A DNA stretch of 39,181 nucleotides, from positions 1 through 39,181 of the forward strand of contig JACQCH010000061.1 of assembly GCA_016201735.1 (NCBI GenBank). The letters run 5' to 3'. This DNA is from Candidatus Omnitrophota bacterium (GTDB lineage: Bacteria; Omnitrophota; Gorgyraeia; 1-14-0-20-64-10). The position numbers and the translations under genes were made by a program. Positions within the stretch are counted from its first letter, which is position 1. Every line of letters starts with the position of its first letter. The notes below the pieces were generated by a model. The model did not search any database. It saw nothing but the letters and a program-made list of their open reading frames with translations, and was not told the origin of the DNA. Positions 24,489 to 32,142 of the stretch are shown in pieces.

Positions 24489-24764
24489 TTACTGCTCCTC
24501 TTTAGGAAGAATTCCCCTTTCCCGTGCCAATTGCAATACCCCCTGGGTCAAAGCGGACACGACGGCATGGATCGAGCCTATATCTACAACTGCCTCTCTA
24601 AGCCAAGGACCATTGAGTTGGTCGCTCCGCCTCTCTTCTTCCTCATCCAAAGGAAGTGGTTCCTCTTCAATATACCCGAGGAAAGCCCCGGAAGGACTTA
24701 GCACGACCGTCGGCCCTATCCCTAAAAGCTCGGCCAGGTAAGGATCAAGTCCCAGATCGCTCAT
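24489..24764 (-). CDS. Small acidic protein of unknown function
   Basis: From ATG 24764 the product has 91 residues (a GTG at 24818 would give 109, but with more overlap with the resolvase). It contains PYLAELLGIGPTVVLSPSGAFLGYIEEEP, an acidic stretch (LDEEEERRSD) and a C-terminal helix (VVSALTQGVLQLARERG). No family is recognised. It overlaps the resolvase stop by 20 bases in the same direction, so it is probably co-expressed as an accessory gene of the element. Confidence 0.5.
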   Translation of the reverse strand: MSDLGLDPYLAELLGIGPTVVLSPSGAFLGYIEEEPLPLDEEEERRSDQLNGPWLREAVVDIGSIHAVVSALTQGVLQLARERGILPKEEQ

Positions 24765-25389
24765 CAGAACCTGTACCAAAATCCTGTCCCGTGGTTTCTG
24801 GAGAGGGTAACTGGGCACGGTTGACCTTGAGGACTCGCCGGATGGTAGAACGGCTACAACGAGCCTTTTCGGCGATTTCTCTTAGAGAGAGCCCACGCTG
24901 ATTCATGGCTGTAATTTCTTTGGGGTCAACCAGAATCCTCGGGCGACCCAACCGGACTCCTTTGGCTTTGGCGTGTGCGATCCCGGCTCGCACCCTCTCT
25001 TGAATCAGGTTGCGCTCCAGCTGGGAGAATGCCCCAGACAGGTAAAAGAGGGCTTCCCCGAAGGGTGTGGTGGTATCGATCTGTTCCGTGATGGAGATGA
25101 ACTCGATCTTCCGACTCTTGAATTCCTCTAAAGCCTGGACCAGGTGTCTGACGGATCGAGCAAACCGGTCAAACCGCCAAACCAAGACCACCCGGAATCT
25201 TCGGAGCCGAGCATCCGCCATGAGCTGATCCAGCCCGGGGCGTCGTTCCTTACCCCCAGAGATCCCTCGGTCCACATACTCTCGGGTAACTTCCCACCCC
25301 TTGGCTTGGACGTATTCCCGCAGCGCCCGAAGTTGTACCTCCGGGTCCTGGTCTAGGGTTGAAACCCTAACATAGAGAACTACTTTCAC
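24745..25389 (-). CDS. Small serine resolvase/invertase
   Basis: A GTG at 25389 preceded by GGAG gives a 214-residue protein that begins VKVVLYVRVSTLDQDPEVQ, with the catalytic Ser in YVRVST. GISGGKERRPGLDQLM, VVLVWRFDRFARSVRHLV, ITEQIDTTTPFGEALFYLSGAFSQLERNLIQERVRAG and LGRPR are the classic resolvase/Pin-invertase catalytic motifs. The C-terminus carries a helix-turn-helix (SLREIAEKARCSRSTIRRVLK). It may resolve multimers of the element or invert a segment. It overlaps the methyltransferase gene by 23 bases. It is separate from the large integrase downstream and much smaller. Confidence 0.9.
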   Translation of the reverse strand: MKVVLYVRVSTLDQDPEVQLRALREYVQAKGWEVTREYVDRGISGGKERRPGLDQLMADARLRRFRVVLVWRFDRFARSVRHLVQALEEFKSRKIEFISITEQIDTTTPFGEALFYLSGAFSQLERNLIQERVRAGIAHAKAKGVRLGRPRILVDPKEITAMNQRGLSLREIAEKARCSRSTIRRVLKVNRAQLPSPETTGQDFGTGSDERSGT

Positions 25390-26800
25390 CCTTTTTCTCC
25401 ATATTAAATAGCGGATTGTCTTGGGCAATCCGCTTCCGAGCCATCTCTACATACTCGGCCTTTAACTCAATCCCGATGAATTTCCTGTTGTAGCGCAGAG
25501 CAATGACTCCAACGGTTCCTGAGCCACAAAAAGGATCGAGGACGGTGCAGGGAAACGGGTCAAGATCATGAACGCACGTAGGATGCCACCCCGTTGTTTT
25601 CACTTCGTAGTGGCCAATGACCCCGCCGTCACCCATCGTCATTGATTTCGATTCACCGTCTCGCATCTTCCTCGCTCCTCGATGTCGGGTTGGTCCATCT
25701 TGGACCAGCATTTTCTTTACCCCGCGCCTCCGTGGTGCCTCGCAAGTTGGACAGCATCCCCCTTCACTTGTCCCGGCCTTGATGCATCGCTCGACGAGCT
25801 TCTCGGGAAAAGTGGCGAAGTGGGCTTCCTTGAATGGCTGAGTGGTAATCTTCCAGACGGTTCGGATGTTTCTGCCTTCTTCTGGATTGACGAATGCTTT
25901 TCCTCGATACCAAGAAGGAAGATCCGGCCGGTTTTCAACCCCATACTTGGAGCCCTCCTTCTCTCCCTGCGTGTGCCTTCCCGTCCCATTGCGACGGTCT
26001 GCTAAGGTGCTGTCTGCCAACGGCTCTCGGACTGCATCCTGATCGAAGTAATACTTCTCCGACTTCGTCAGCAAGAACACATACTCATGGGCCTTCGTCG
26101 GCCGGTCAGCCACCGACTCCGGCATCGGATTCGGTTTATGCCAGACAATGTCTGACCTGAGCCACCAACCGTTTTCCTGAAGAGCGAAAGCCACACGCCA
26201 GGGGATCCCGCAGAGGTCCTTCCGCTTGAGGCCCTTGTAGTCTGCGGTGGGGGGCCTATCCTTGAAGTTCTCATATCCCCGACGGTTCCACACCTCGCTC
26301 ACCCGATTCCTCTGCTTGCACTCCCTGTCCCCGAATCCGCCCCAGGATCCTGCGTAGGAGTCCCCCAGGTTCAGCCACAGGGTGCCGTCCTTCCGCAGCA
26401 CCCGCCGGATCTCTCGGAACACTTCCACAAGGTGCTGGACGTATAGCTCCAGCGACGGCTCCAATCCCAGCTCGCCGCGCCAGGTGTGGCACTTGAGGCA
26501 AACGCCGGTCGGCACCCGGACGTTCTTCCCGATCAGTTTTTGGACTTCTTCCCTGCGTTGCTGGGTGGTTCCTGTAGTCAGTGTGGAGCTGGCGTTGGCC
26601 CCGTAGCTTTGCCCCTTGGCGATGCGGATACGGGTCTGCCACTCATGCGGGCAGTCCGGCCTTCCGCCCCACACCTGTGGCTCCGTGCCGTAGGAACGCA
26701 AGCCCCAGTAGGGTGGAGAGGTTATGACGCAGTGCACAGATTCCGCTCGTAGGGTCCTTAACATTGCCCTCACGTCGCCTTGGAGGAGAGAGTAGGTCAT
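25367..26800 (-). CDS. Beta-class site-specific DNA methyltransferase (N4-C or N6-A)
   Basis: The 477-residue protein has the catalytic motif ITSPPYWGL near residue 27-35 and the AdoMet-binding motif DPFCGSGT at 422-429, so motif IV precedes motif I, as in the beta class. SPPY is commoner in N4-cytosine enzymes but also occurs in N6-adenine enzymes. Between them are EVFREIRRVLRKDGTLWLNLGDSYAG, WRVAFALQENGWWLRSDIVWHKPNPMPES and THE-type EYVFLLTKSEKYYFD, typical of this group. Cys pairs (CPHEW with CLKCHTW; CCPTC) suggest a bound zinc. No matching restriction enzyme lies beside it, so it is probably a solitary methyltransferase that protects or marks the element. It overlaps the upstream HTH gene by four bases. 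Confidence 0.88.
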   Translation of the reverse strand: MTYSLLQGDVRAMLRTLRAESVHCVITSPPYWGLRSYGTEPQVWGGRPDCPHEWQTRIRIAKGQSYGANASSTLTTGTTQQRREEVQKLIGKNVRVPTGVCLKCHTWRGELGLEPSLELYVQHLVEVFREIRRVLRKDGTLWLNLGDSYAGSWGGFGDRECKQRNRVSEVWNRRGYENFKDRPPTADYKGLKRKDLCGIPWRVAFALQENGWWLRSDIVWHKPNPMPESVADRPTKAHEYVFLLTKSEKYYFDQDAVREPLADSTLADRRNGTGRHTQGEKEGSKYGVENRPDLPSWYRGKAFVNPEEGRNIRTVWKITTQPFKEAHFATFPEKLVERCIKAGTSEGGCCPTCEAPRRRGVKKMLVQDGPTRHRGARKMRDGESKSMTMGDGGVIGHYEVKTTGWHPTCVHDLDPFPCTVLDPFCGSGTVGVIALRYNRKFIGIELKAEYVEMARKRIAQDNPLFNMEKKGESSSLC

Positions 26801-27159
26801 TTCTTAGACTCTGCATATCGGAGTTTATAAAGTCTCCTGAATTCCTTCTTGCCCGTGGGGCCTACCACTCGGTGAGCATCGGTCAGGGACACACGCATCC
26901 GGCCTCCCTTCCCGTATCTCCGCCAGCTAAAACGGTGTCGTCGCTTATACATGGCTTTATAGGAGAACCCAAAGAGCTCCCCCAACTTGCCCAGGGTCAA
27001 GAGCGACTTTCTCCAGACCTCGGACCTCCGAACGTAGCGCCATCCCCGTTCGTCCCGACCTACGTTCAGCCTCCCCTTCTGGATGTGGCCGGTGAGGCAC
27101 CTCGGGGTCAGCCCTAAAAGCCGTGCTCCTTGGCCGATCGGTATCCAGTCATCCCCCAT
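26797..27159 (-). CDS. Putative helix-turn-helix DNA-binding protein
   Basis: This 120-residue basic protein begins MGDDWIPIGQGARLLGLTPRCLTGHIQKGRL, a helix-turn-helix pattern like that of excisionase or MerR-type domains. A second possible helix pair follows (LGKLGELFGFSYKAMYKRRH). The C-terminal half is rich in Arg and Lys. It overlaps the methyltransferase start by four bases and is the first gene after the 27160-27303 gap, so it may control the methyltransferase-resolvase group. I do not recognise a named family. Confidence 0.55.
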   Translation of the reverse strand: MGDDWIPIGQGARLLGLTPRCLTGHIQKGRLNVGRDERGWRYVRRSEVWRKSLLTLGKLGELFGFSYKAMYKRRHRFSWRRYGKGGRMRVSLTDAHRVVGPTGKKEFRRLYKLRYAESKK

Positions 27160-27175
27160 GAAAATTCCGCCCTGT

Positions 27176-27231
27176 GAAGTTTTCCAGGTACATGATTAAG
27201 CGCCGTTTCGGGAAGAGAAGTTTTCCGGGTA
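27176..27231. repeat. 15-base direct repeats in the gap before the HTH gene
   Basis: GAAGTTTTCCAGGTA (27176-27190) and GAAGTTTTCCGGGTA (27217-27231) are direct repeats with one mismatch, 41 bases apart. They occupy the only sizeable gap (27160-27303) among the minus-strand genes of the element, next to a near-palindrome around 27266-27286. They could be binding sites for a regulator or replication protein. No strong promoter is obvious. Confidence 0.45.
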
Positions 27232-27303
27232 ACTGGGTTGGAAGCTCGTCGAGAAGCGGTTTGTACACACTTGTGCTATACATTCCCATATCCCTTGCGT
27301 TTC

Positions 27304-27906
27304 TCATTGGGGTTTACCCTGGGTTTTAAGCGGTTCTTCAGGCAGCACCGTTCCATCAAAGTAGATCTTGACCAAGTGGACGCTTTTTAAGGTTTCGTAT
27401 GATGGGTGGGGCAGGTTAAGAAGTTCTGTCAGCTCCGCTTCGGTATAGATGGCGCCCCGAGGGATACCCTTCCTGACAAGCTGGGCCATCTCCTGATCAC
27501 AGCAGACAAACCATGCCTCTCCATCCAGGACCCAGCTCCAGCCGTGGTAGATCCAATGCCGACCAGGGAAACCTTCAGAGGGTTGCCGCTCTTGGATGTC
27601 GGAGATCCTGGCCCTGGCGTGAGTCAGGGCCGACTGGAACGTTGCCCAATCGCTATCTCGATACGCCTGGTCAATCTGCTTTTCAAACGACCGGAACCAG
27701 GAAAGAACCGCCTGGTGGGCATTCGGAGGGAGTTCCTCGAAAACCCGGGCCACCCAGCGGTTGAACCTCAAAAAATCCTCCCACATGGAAGACCGGACCG
27801 CTTCCAGGGATGTCTCTGTAGGCCCACCCAAGGGGCCGCAGGGGATTTGGTGAGCCGCTACCGGAGGCCTATAGAACCGATCAATTAGAGAAGCCATGGT
27901 TTTCAC
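27304..27906 (-). CDS. Hypothetical protein downstream of the primase
   Basis: The 200-residue product starts with GTG overlapping the primase stop codon by four bases (an ATG three codons later is an alternative), so it is translationally coupled to replication. It has a helical middle (FLRFNRWVARVFEELPPNAHQAVLSWFRSFEKQIDQAYRDSDW), then WIYHGWSWVLDGEAWFVCC and GAIYTEAELTELLNLP. The last part is the type of segment seen in small mobile-element proteins. No family is recognised and no catalytic motif is evident. Confidence 0.6.
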   Translation of the reverse strand: MKTMASLIDRFYRPPVAAHQIPCGPLGGPTETSLEAVRSSMWEDFLRFNRWVARVFEELPPNAHQAVLSWFRSFEKQIDQAYRDSDWATFQSALTHARARISDIQERQPSEGFPGRHWIYHGWSWVLDGEAWFVCCDQEMAQLVRKGIPRGAIYTEAELTELLNLPHPSYETLKSVHLVKIYFDGTVLPEEPLKTQGKPQ

Positions 27907-30374
27907 GAAGGTTTCCTATTTTTCCCTTCCTCCACTCCCTGCCCGCCGCTAGGTGGCTTGTCTAGGGGCTGTGGAGGCTGTGCAGGAAGCGGTAAATTGG
28001 GAAAGTTCTCCGAAGATGCAGGCACTCTCTTTGAGAAGACCCACCGGGAGGTATGACTGGTTGGGGTGACGCTGATCTTGATACCCGAGGTCAACTCCAA
28101 GACCCGCCTGGAGGAATGGAGATGCTTGCCAAAAGCCGCTGAGCTCTTGGGGAGGGAAAACCCCTTGCTCTTGGCGATCAGACCCAGTTCGTTGTACAAG
28201 TCCCCTGTCTCGATCTCCCGGCCCAGGTTTCCTCCTATCGATAACCAGTTCTCCAGGCATGCGGCCACGGGATCTTCCTCGGTGGCGTACCGGGCCTGTT
28301 CCCCTTCCAGCCGCTCTATGGACTGACAGAATCGGGCCGCAGCCTCAGACCCGCCCATGGCCTGGCTGACTCGCCATCCGAAGGAGGCGAAATCAGCCAT
28401 CCGAAAGTTTAAAGGTGGTGCCTCAGGGACCTCCCGGAGAGCCACGAGTACCTGATTAACCCGATCCAGGAGATCAGACCACACCGCATCTCGCTGCTCC
28501 AGCGTTTGGGCGAGGATAGATGATTCAGGAACGAACTTCTCGGGTCTTGCCAGCCGACAAAGCAACAGCCGCTCGGCCACATCGGGACGGCGGAAGTGGG
28601 GATCTCGGGAGGTAAGGACCAAGTGGGCCGTGGGGCTATGGACGGATAGCGTGTTGGTCGTGTAGAGTTTCCGCAATTCAAAATACTGGCCCGTTGCAAA
28701 GGTTGCCAGCCGATCCGGCAACCATCGGATGGGAGCATCGGCATTGTCAAAAGCGGCGAAAGGCTTACCACAGACAGCAGCAATGAAACCTTGTTCTCCC
28801 CGTTCCCCCGTCTCCAGGTGCCCAACGTTGAACCGTTCCCCCACCAACTGCATCCCCAAGCGGCGTGCCGTTGTCGTTTTCGTAGACCCCTGGGGTCCAA
28901 TGAATGTCGGGATCAGTTTGGTAGGATGGAGTTCGGGGAAAAACAAAGAGAGCATCCAGATAAACAGGAGATCCCGGGATTTCTCGGAGGAGAGTCCAGA
29001 ATCCAAATCAAAATGGATGGGTTCTAGAAAGGACTGTACAGTGGCTCCGCCAGGCCGCTGGTCGATGGGAAGGTAGGTAAATGGCTGAACTAGTGGAGAG
29101 GTGGCAAACAGAATCCCCTCCTCCCCGTTGGGTACAGGGGTCACCGATTGGCCGTCCAGCACCCACATGCCGGACCCGAAGTCGGTCACAAACACCCGAT
29201 GGGAAACCTGCTCGTAGTGGACCAAATGAAATACCTTCGTTCTCTGACCCCGCTGATGCGCCTCGGTCCGTAGATGTTCCATCAGGTATTTGAACTCGTT
29301 TTCAATCGGGTTTAGCCCTGTCAGATCCGCCAGGAACCTCAAAAACTCTTCTGTGTTGAGGCCCAAGAGGGTTTTGTTGACCCCGTTGAAGAAGTACGGG
29401 TGTTCTTCGGGCGTTAGGTACAACGTACCCGCCTTGCCCTGCCGGAGAAGATGGTCGGTGACCCTTCTGGCAATCCGTTGCCGTTTCTCGAAGGCCAGCG
29501 CTTCCTTCGGAGGCAGTCTGCGGATTTCGTGAATCTGCGTCTTCAAATCAGACGGAGAAAGTGATTCACCATCGGAAGAGGGGTACTGACCTACAGAACG
29601 AGCGATGGTGGTGACTTCTTCGGGATTCAAAGGAGGCTGGCACCGCTGTTTGTTGACTTCTTGGAGGATGGCCTCAATCGTGGTGGGATCTAGACCTGCC
29701 CGTCGCAGAGATCCCGCCGAGCTCGTAAGTACATTGTTTCGGCTGCCCTCGGGGATGGGTCCCTCTCCGAGAGCTTTGTAGGCGGGACGCTCAACGGTTT
29801 TCTCATCCACTTTCACACCCCAGACGGCCAGAGCGTCGAGTGCCCATCGACGTGCATCTGGAACAGAAAGGGGGATGCCATCCTGGATGAGCTCGTATCC
29901 CTGGGAGGGTGCCACTACTACAAGGCCTCCCTCTCCTTTTAGATCGGCCACACCCTTGACCAGAGGTCCAGAGGCGCTGGTGGTTTGGGTTTCGAGAAGG
30001 AAGATATGAGCACCGCCCCTGGGAGTCCGTTCTAAACGGGTGGATAGACCTTCTTCGATTACCCGCCCGGCGAGAGCCGGTTCGTCGATATCGAGGACCG
30101 CCAGCCCGCCACTAACCGATCCGCAAACGACGCCGATATTGGAGTTCGGCCATTGCTTCCGCCACTGGCGAACCTCCGCCTCAGTAGGGCGACGACGTTG
30201 GAATTCGGTCCACTCGATGCGAGGATGCTTACCCGGGCTGTCGCATCCGTCTCTTCCACAGGTGCATTGCCCAGTGGGGGTCTTTCCATGCATTGGGATA
30301 ACGGACCATCCCATTCGGAGATAGGTCAGCGCAGCTTCACCAAGATCGTTTGAATCGGAAACACTCTCCTGCAT
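27903..30374 (-). CDS. Primase-polymerase/helicase replication protein of the element
   Basis: The 823-residue protein begins with a bifunctional primase-polymerase (AEP) domain: GWSVIPMHGKTP, WPNSNIGVVCG, LAVLDIDEP with the metal-binding D95-x-D97, and TPRGGAHIF with H123. A PriCT-1-like helical segment lies at about 205-265 (GSRNNVLTSSAGSLRRAGLD). The C-terminal half is an ATPase/helicase with Walker A GPQGSTKTT (about 493-501), Walker B AFDNAD (541-546) and a likely Arg-finger stretch (TSRDPHFRRPDVAERLL). The residues from 790 on are Pro/Gln-rich and disordered. Such proteins start replication of plasmids, phages and satellites, so the element can probably replicate after excision. It lies 11 bases after the zinc-finger gene. 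Confidence 0.88.
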   Translation of the reverse strand: MQESVSDSNDLGEAALTYLRMGWSVIPMHGKTPTGQCTCGRDGCDSPGKHPRIEWTEFQRRRPTEAEVRQWRKQWPNSNIGVVCGSVSGGLAVLDIDEPALAGRVIEEGLSTRLERTPRGGAHIFLLETQTTSASGPLVKGVADLKGEGGLVVVAPSQGYELIQDGIPLSVPDARRWALDALAVWGVKVDEKTVERPAYKALGEGPIPEGSRNNVLTSSAGSLRRAGLDPTTIEAILQEVNKQRCQPPLNPEEVTTIARSVGQYPSSDGESLSPSDLKTQIHEIRRLPPKEALAFEKRQRIARRVTDHLLRQGKAGTLYLTPEEHPYFFNGVNKTLLGLNTEEFLRFLADLTGLNPIENEFKYLMEHLRTEAHQRGQRTKVFHLVHYEQVSHRVFVTDFGSGMWVLDGQSVTPVPNGEEGILFATSPLVQPFTYLPIDQRPGGATVQSFLEPIHFDLDSGLSSEKSRDLLFIWMLSLFFPELHPTKLIPTFIGPQGSTKTTTARRLGMQLVGERFNVGHLETGERGEQGFIAAVCGKPFAAFDNADAPIRWLPDRLATFATGQYFELRKLYTTNTLSVHSPTAHLVLTSRDPHFRRPDVAERLLLCRLARPEKFVPESSILAQTLEQRDAVWSDLLDRVNQVLVALREVPEAPPLNFRMADFASFGWRVSQAMGGSEAAARFCQSIERLEGEQARYATEEDPVAACLENWLSIGGNLGREIETGDLYNELGLIAKSKGFSLPKSSAAFGKHLHSSRRVLELTSGIKISVTPTSHTSRWVFSKRVPASSENFPNLPLPAQPPQPLDKPPSGGQGVEEGKNRKPS

Positions 30375-30385
30375 CGAGCCCCTCG

Positions 30386-30778
30386 CTACGTTGGGTAACG
30401 TAAGAGCGCCACGTCGATCTTTGTACGCTCTTGGTTGAGCATTTGAATCAAGGCTCTGCGGCCATCTTCCTCATCCGGGTAGTGTCCATTCCATGGACCG
30501 GCTTGTTCGAGAAGGCCGGCGCAGAAAGCAAGGAGATTGCGCCGGCCCATTAAAGAGGGGACAGGCTCCACCCGGCTCCAAGGGATTGGTTTGAGGTAGA
30601 GCCCGAGCCACTGTGCGATGGCTCGGTACCTGGCAATTCCAAAGGCATTCCAAATGCTGGTTGAAACCCCACACGACTGACAGGCCCAGTAAAGCCAGCC
30701 CCGTTGGTTCTGATAGACGAAAACCGCATCATGGCAGGCCGGGCAGAGTATCTGGCCCACAAGAAGCCTGGTCTTCAT
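30386..30778 (-). CDS. Small zinc-finger protein upstream of the primase
   Basis: The 130-residue protein has two CxxC pairs near its N-terminus (CPACHDAVF and CQSCGVS), indicating a zinc ribbon, followed by helical segments (WNAFGIARYRAIAQWLGLYL and LLAFCAGLLEQAG). It overlaps the XRE regulator gene by four bases and precedes the primase, so it probably assists replication or its control. No named family is recognised. Confidence 0.65.
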   Translation of the reverse strand: MKTRLLVGQILCPACHDAVFVYQNQRGWLYWACQSCGVSTSIWNAFGIARYRAIAQWLGLYLKPIPWSRVEPVPSLMGRRNLLAFCAGLLEQAGPWNGHYPDEEDGRRALIQMLNQERTKIDVALLRYPT

Positions 30779-30996
30779 CGTTGCCCTCTGTACTCCTGAA
30801 GAAAAAGTTCTTCAGGCGAAAGTCCCAAGAGGTGTCCGAGCCGGACGAGCCTTTTGTCCTTGGGTTGCACCTCCTGCGCTCCGTTGAGAACTTTTGAGAG
30901 CGTCGTCGGGTGCAATCCAGCCCTGAAAGCCAAGCGGTACATCTGTCCGTGCTTCATCCGAAGTGCCTCGACGAACTTTGGACTGAGTTTGGTCAT
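30775..30996 (-). CDS. XRE-family regulator (candidate element repressor)
   Basis: The frame is open to 31080, but ATG 30996 is preceded by AAGGAGGAGG at ideal spacing, giving a 73-residue protein. It carries one helix-turn-helix of the XRE/Cro-CI type: MYRLAFRAGLHPTTLSKVLNGAQEV followed by RLVRLGHLLGLSPEEL. It heads the replication operon (zinc finger, primase, unknown). Upstream lies a perfect eleven-base inverted repeat that could be its operator. The element also encodes an ImmA/IrrE-like peptidase; in elements such as ICEBs1 this kind of pair forms a damage-inducible switch. That parallel is inference. Confidence 0.82.
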   Translation of the reverse strand: MTKLSPKFVEALRMKHGQMYRLAFRAGLHPTTLSKVLNGAQEVQPKDKRLVRLGHLLGLSPEELFLQEYRGQR

Positions 30997-31018
30997 TTCC
31001 TCCTCCTTGAAATGAAAA

Positions 31019-31045
31019 GGGTCTCGAACCAAATGTTCGAGACCC
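31019..31045. promoter_or_regulatory. Perfect 11-base inverted repeat upstream of the XRE gene
   Basis: GGGTCTCGAAC and GTTCGAGACCC flank a five-base loop. On the minus strand the stem is followed by TTTT, so it can act as an intrinsic terminator for the DUF6499-like gene, or, being 10-40 bases before the XRE ribosome-binding site, as an operator. A second short GC hairpin (CCGGC/GCCGG near 31060-31073) lies between it and the upstream stop codon. Confidence 0.6.
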
Positions 31046-31084
31046 ATCATAAAGCTGCTCCGGCAGGAGCCGGAAGGCACGAAA

Positions 31085-31843
31085 TTACAGCGTTACCTTA
31101 TTTTTTCGTAAACCTCCTTCAATTAGCCGACAAGCCGCCTGATACTGCCCTTTCACTCGCATAGTGACAGGATTACGGGGATCTCCCCCAAAGTCCGGCT
31201 TCGAGCGCCATCCCTTATGTTTTCTATAACCCTTAGGATCGAGGGCTTCTGCAATTTCCGGCCACGTTCTGCCGGCCTGCCTCATGTCAAAAACCTGCAG
31301 ATATTGTTCGTACGCATCAAACCGGTGCTTCGTCGTCTTGGGAGTGGGAACCTGACGATTCACTCGCAGAGATGGCAACGCAGATTTTAGGGAGGCAAGG
31401 ATGGTGTCATCGGGGGCACGCAGGTCAATGAGAACTGGGGAGAGATGGGAATCTTTCATCGGATATGAGTTCGGTGGCGCTGTAACCGTCAAAGACATTT
31501 GGGTGTGGAAAGGGTTGTATATCAGTAGATCAGGGTCGGTCTCGAGGTTCAGCCGGGGGATATGAAATTCTGGGCGTGTTAGCCGATAAATTCCCCACTT
31601 CCAACATAGCTCTGCTTCATCTTGGACATTGTCAGCGAGATTTTTTACCGGCTTTTCTAAATCCCTCTTTCCTCTCTTGCGACTACGGAGTGCCGATTCT
31701 TCCTGCCGAGATGATGCTCCTCTGGGCTTTTGGAATTCTTCATGGTCTCGTTTGTATTGGGAGTTCCGACGAAGAAATTCCCACTTGTAGTAACAGGTTT
31801 TGATGTAGTCAGACAACTCTGCCGCTTTTGATCTTTTAGGCAC
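31085..31843 (-). CDS. DUF6499-like (transcriptional-regulator-like) protein
   Basis: A GTG at 31843, six bases after AGGAG, gives 252 residues; a TTG one codon earlier is possible. The N-terminus (YYKWEFLRRNSQYKRDHEEF) matches the WEFLRRN-xYxxD motif of the DUF6499 domain found on plasmids and integrative elements. A basic low-complexity stretch follows, then LRVNRQVPTPKTTKHRFDAYEQYLQVFDMRQAGRTWPEIAEAL, which looks like a C-terminal helix-turn-helix. It is the first minus-strand gene to the left of the divergent region, so it may regulate the element. Confidence 0.6.
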   Translation of the reverse strand: MPKRSKAAELSDYIKTCYYKWEFLRRNSQYKRDHEEFQKPRGASSRQEESALRSRKRGKRDLEKPVKNLADNVQDEAELCWKWGIYRLTRPEFHIPRLNLETDPDLLIYNPFHTQMSLTVTAPPNSYPMKDSHLSPVLIDLRAPDDTILASLKSALPSLRVNRQVPTPKTTKHRFDAYEQYLQVFDMRQAGRTWPEIAEALDPKGYRKHKGWRSKPDFGGDPRNPVTMRVKGQYQAACRLIEGGLRKNKVTL

Positions 31844-31991
31844 CAATAACTCCTGGAGGAATCTCCCCTGCCTATTTTACCGCTCTGTCGGCCTTGCAGA
31901 ATCTTTCTGATGTTCCTATACTGAGAGGTTAGGAACTCGCTCTTTGTAACGAGTTTTGGAAGCCTTACCTGTAGAAGAGCCGAGGGCTCTT

Positions 31992-32077
31992 AACTGTCAA
32001 GTACGGGAGGAGGCTGCTACTTGCTGCCCGAAAGGGTGGCGGGGGGAGGCAGCCACTCGGGGATTTACTTGACAGTT
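31992..32077. promoter_or_regulatory. Divergent control region with a long-spaced inverted repeat
   Basis: AACTGTCAAGTA (31992-32003) and TACTTGACAGTT (32066-32077) are a perfect twelve-base inverted repeat 62 bases apart, placed between the leftward DUF6499-like gene and the rightward nuclease gene. Each arm carries TTGACA pointing outward, although neither has a convincing -10 at normal spacing. Next to the left arm is an AAGAGCC/GGCTCTT hairpin. The symmetry suggests binding sites of one regulator for both directions, or a recombination or replication site. Confidence 0.5.
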
Positions 32078-32094
32078 GCCCTGGGCTGGTATGT

Positions 32095-32122
32095 GCCCCC
32101 TTTTCATTTGAGAAAAGGGGGC
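32095..32122 (+). promoter_or_regulatory. Strong hairpin in the nuclease gene leader
   Basis: GCCCCCTTTTC and GAAAAGGGGGC form a perfect eleven-base stem with a six-base loop, ending 20 bases before the ATG of the nuclease gene and just ahead of its AGGAGA ribosome-binding site. No T-run follows, so it looks more like an mRNA-stabilising or control stem than a terminator. Confidence 0.55.
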
Positions 32123-32142
32123 CAAACGAGCAGGAGAAGCCC

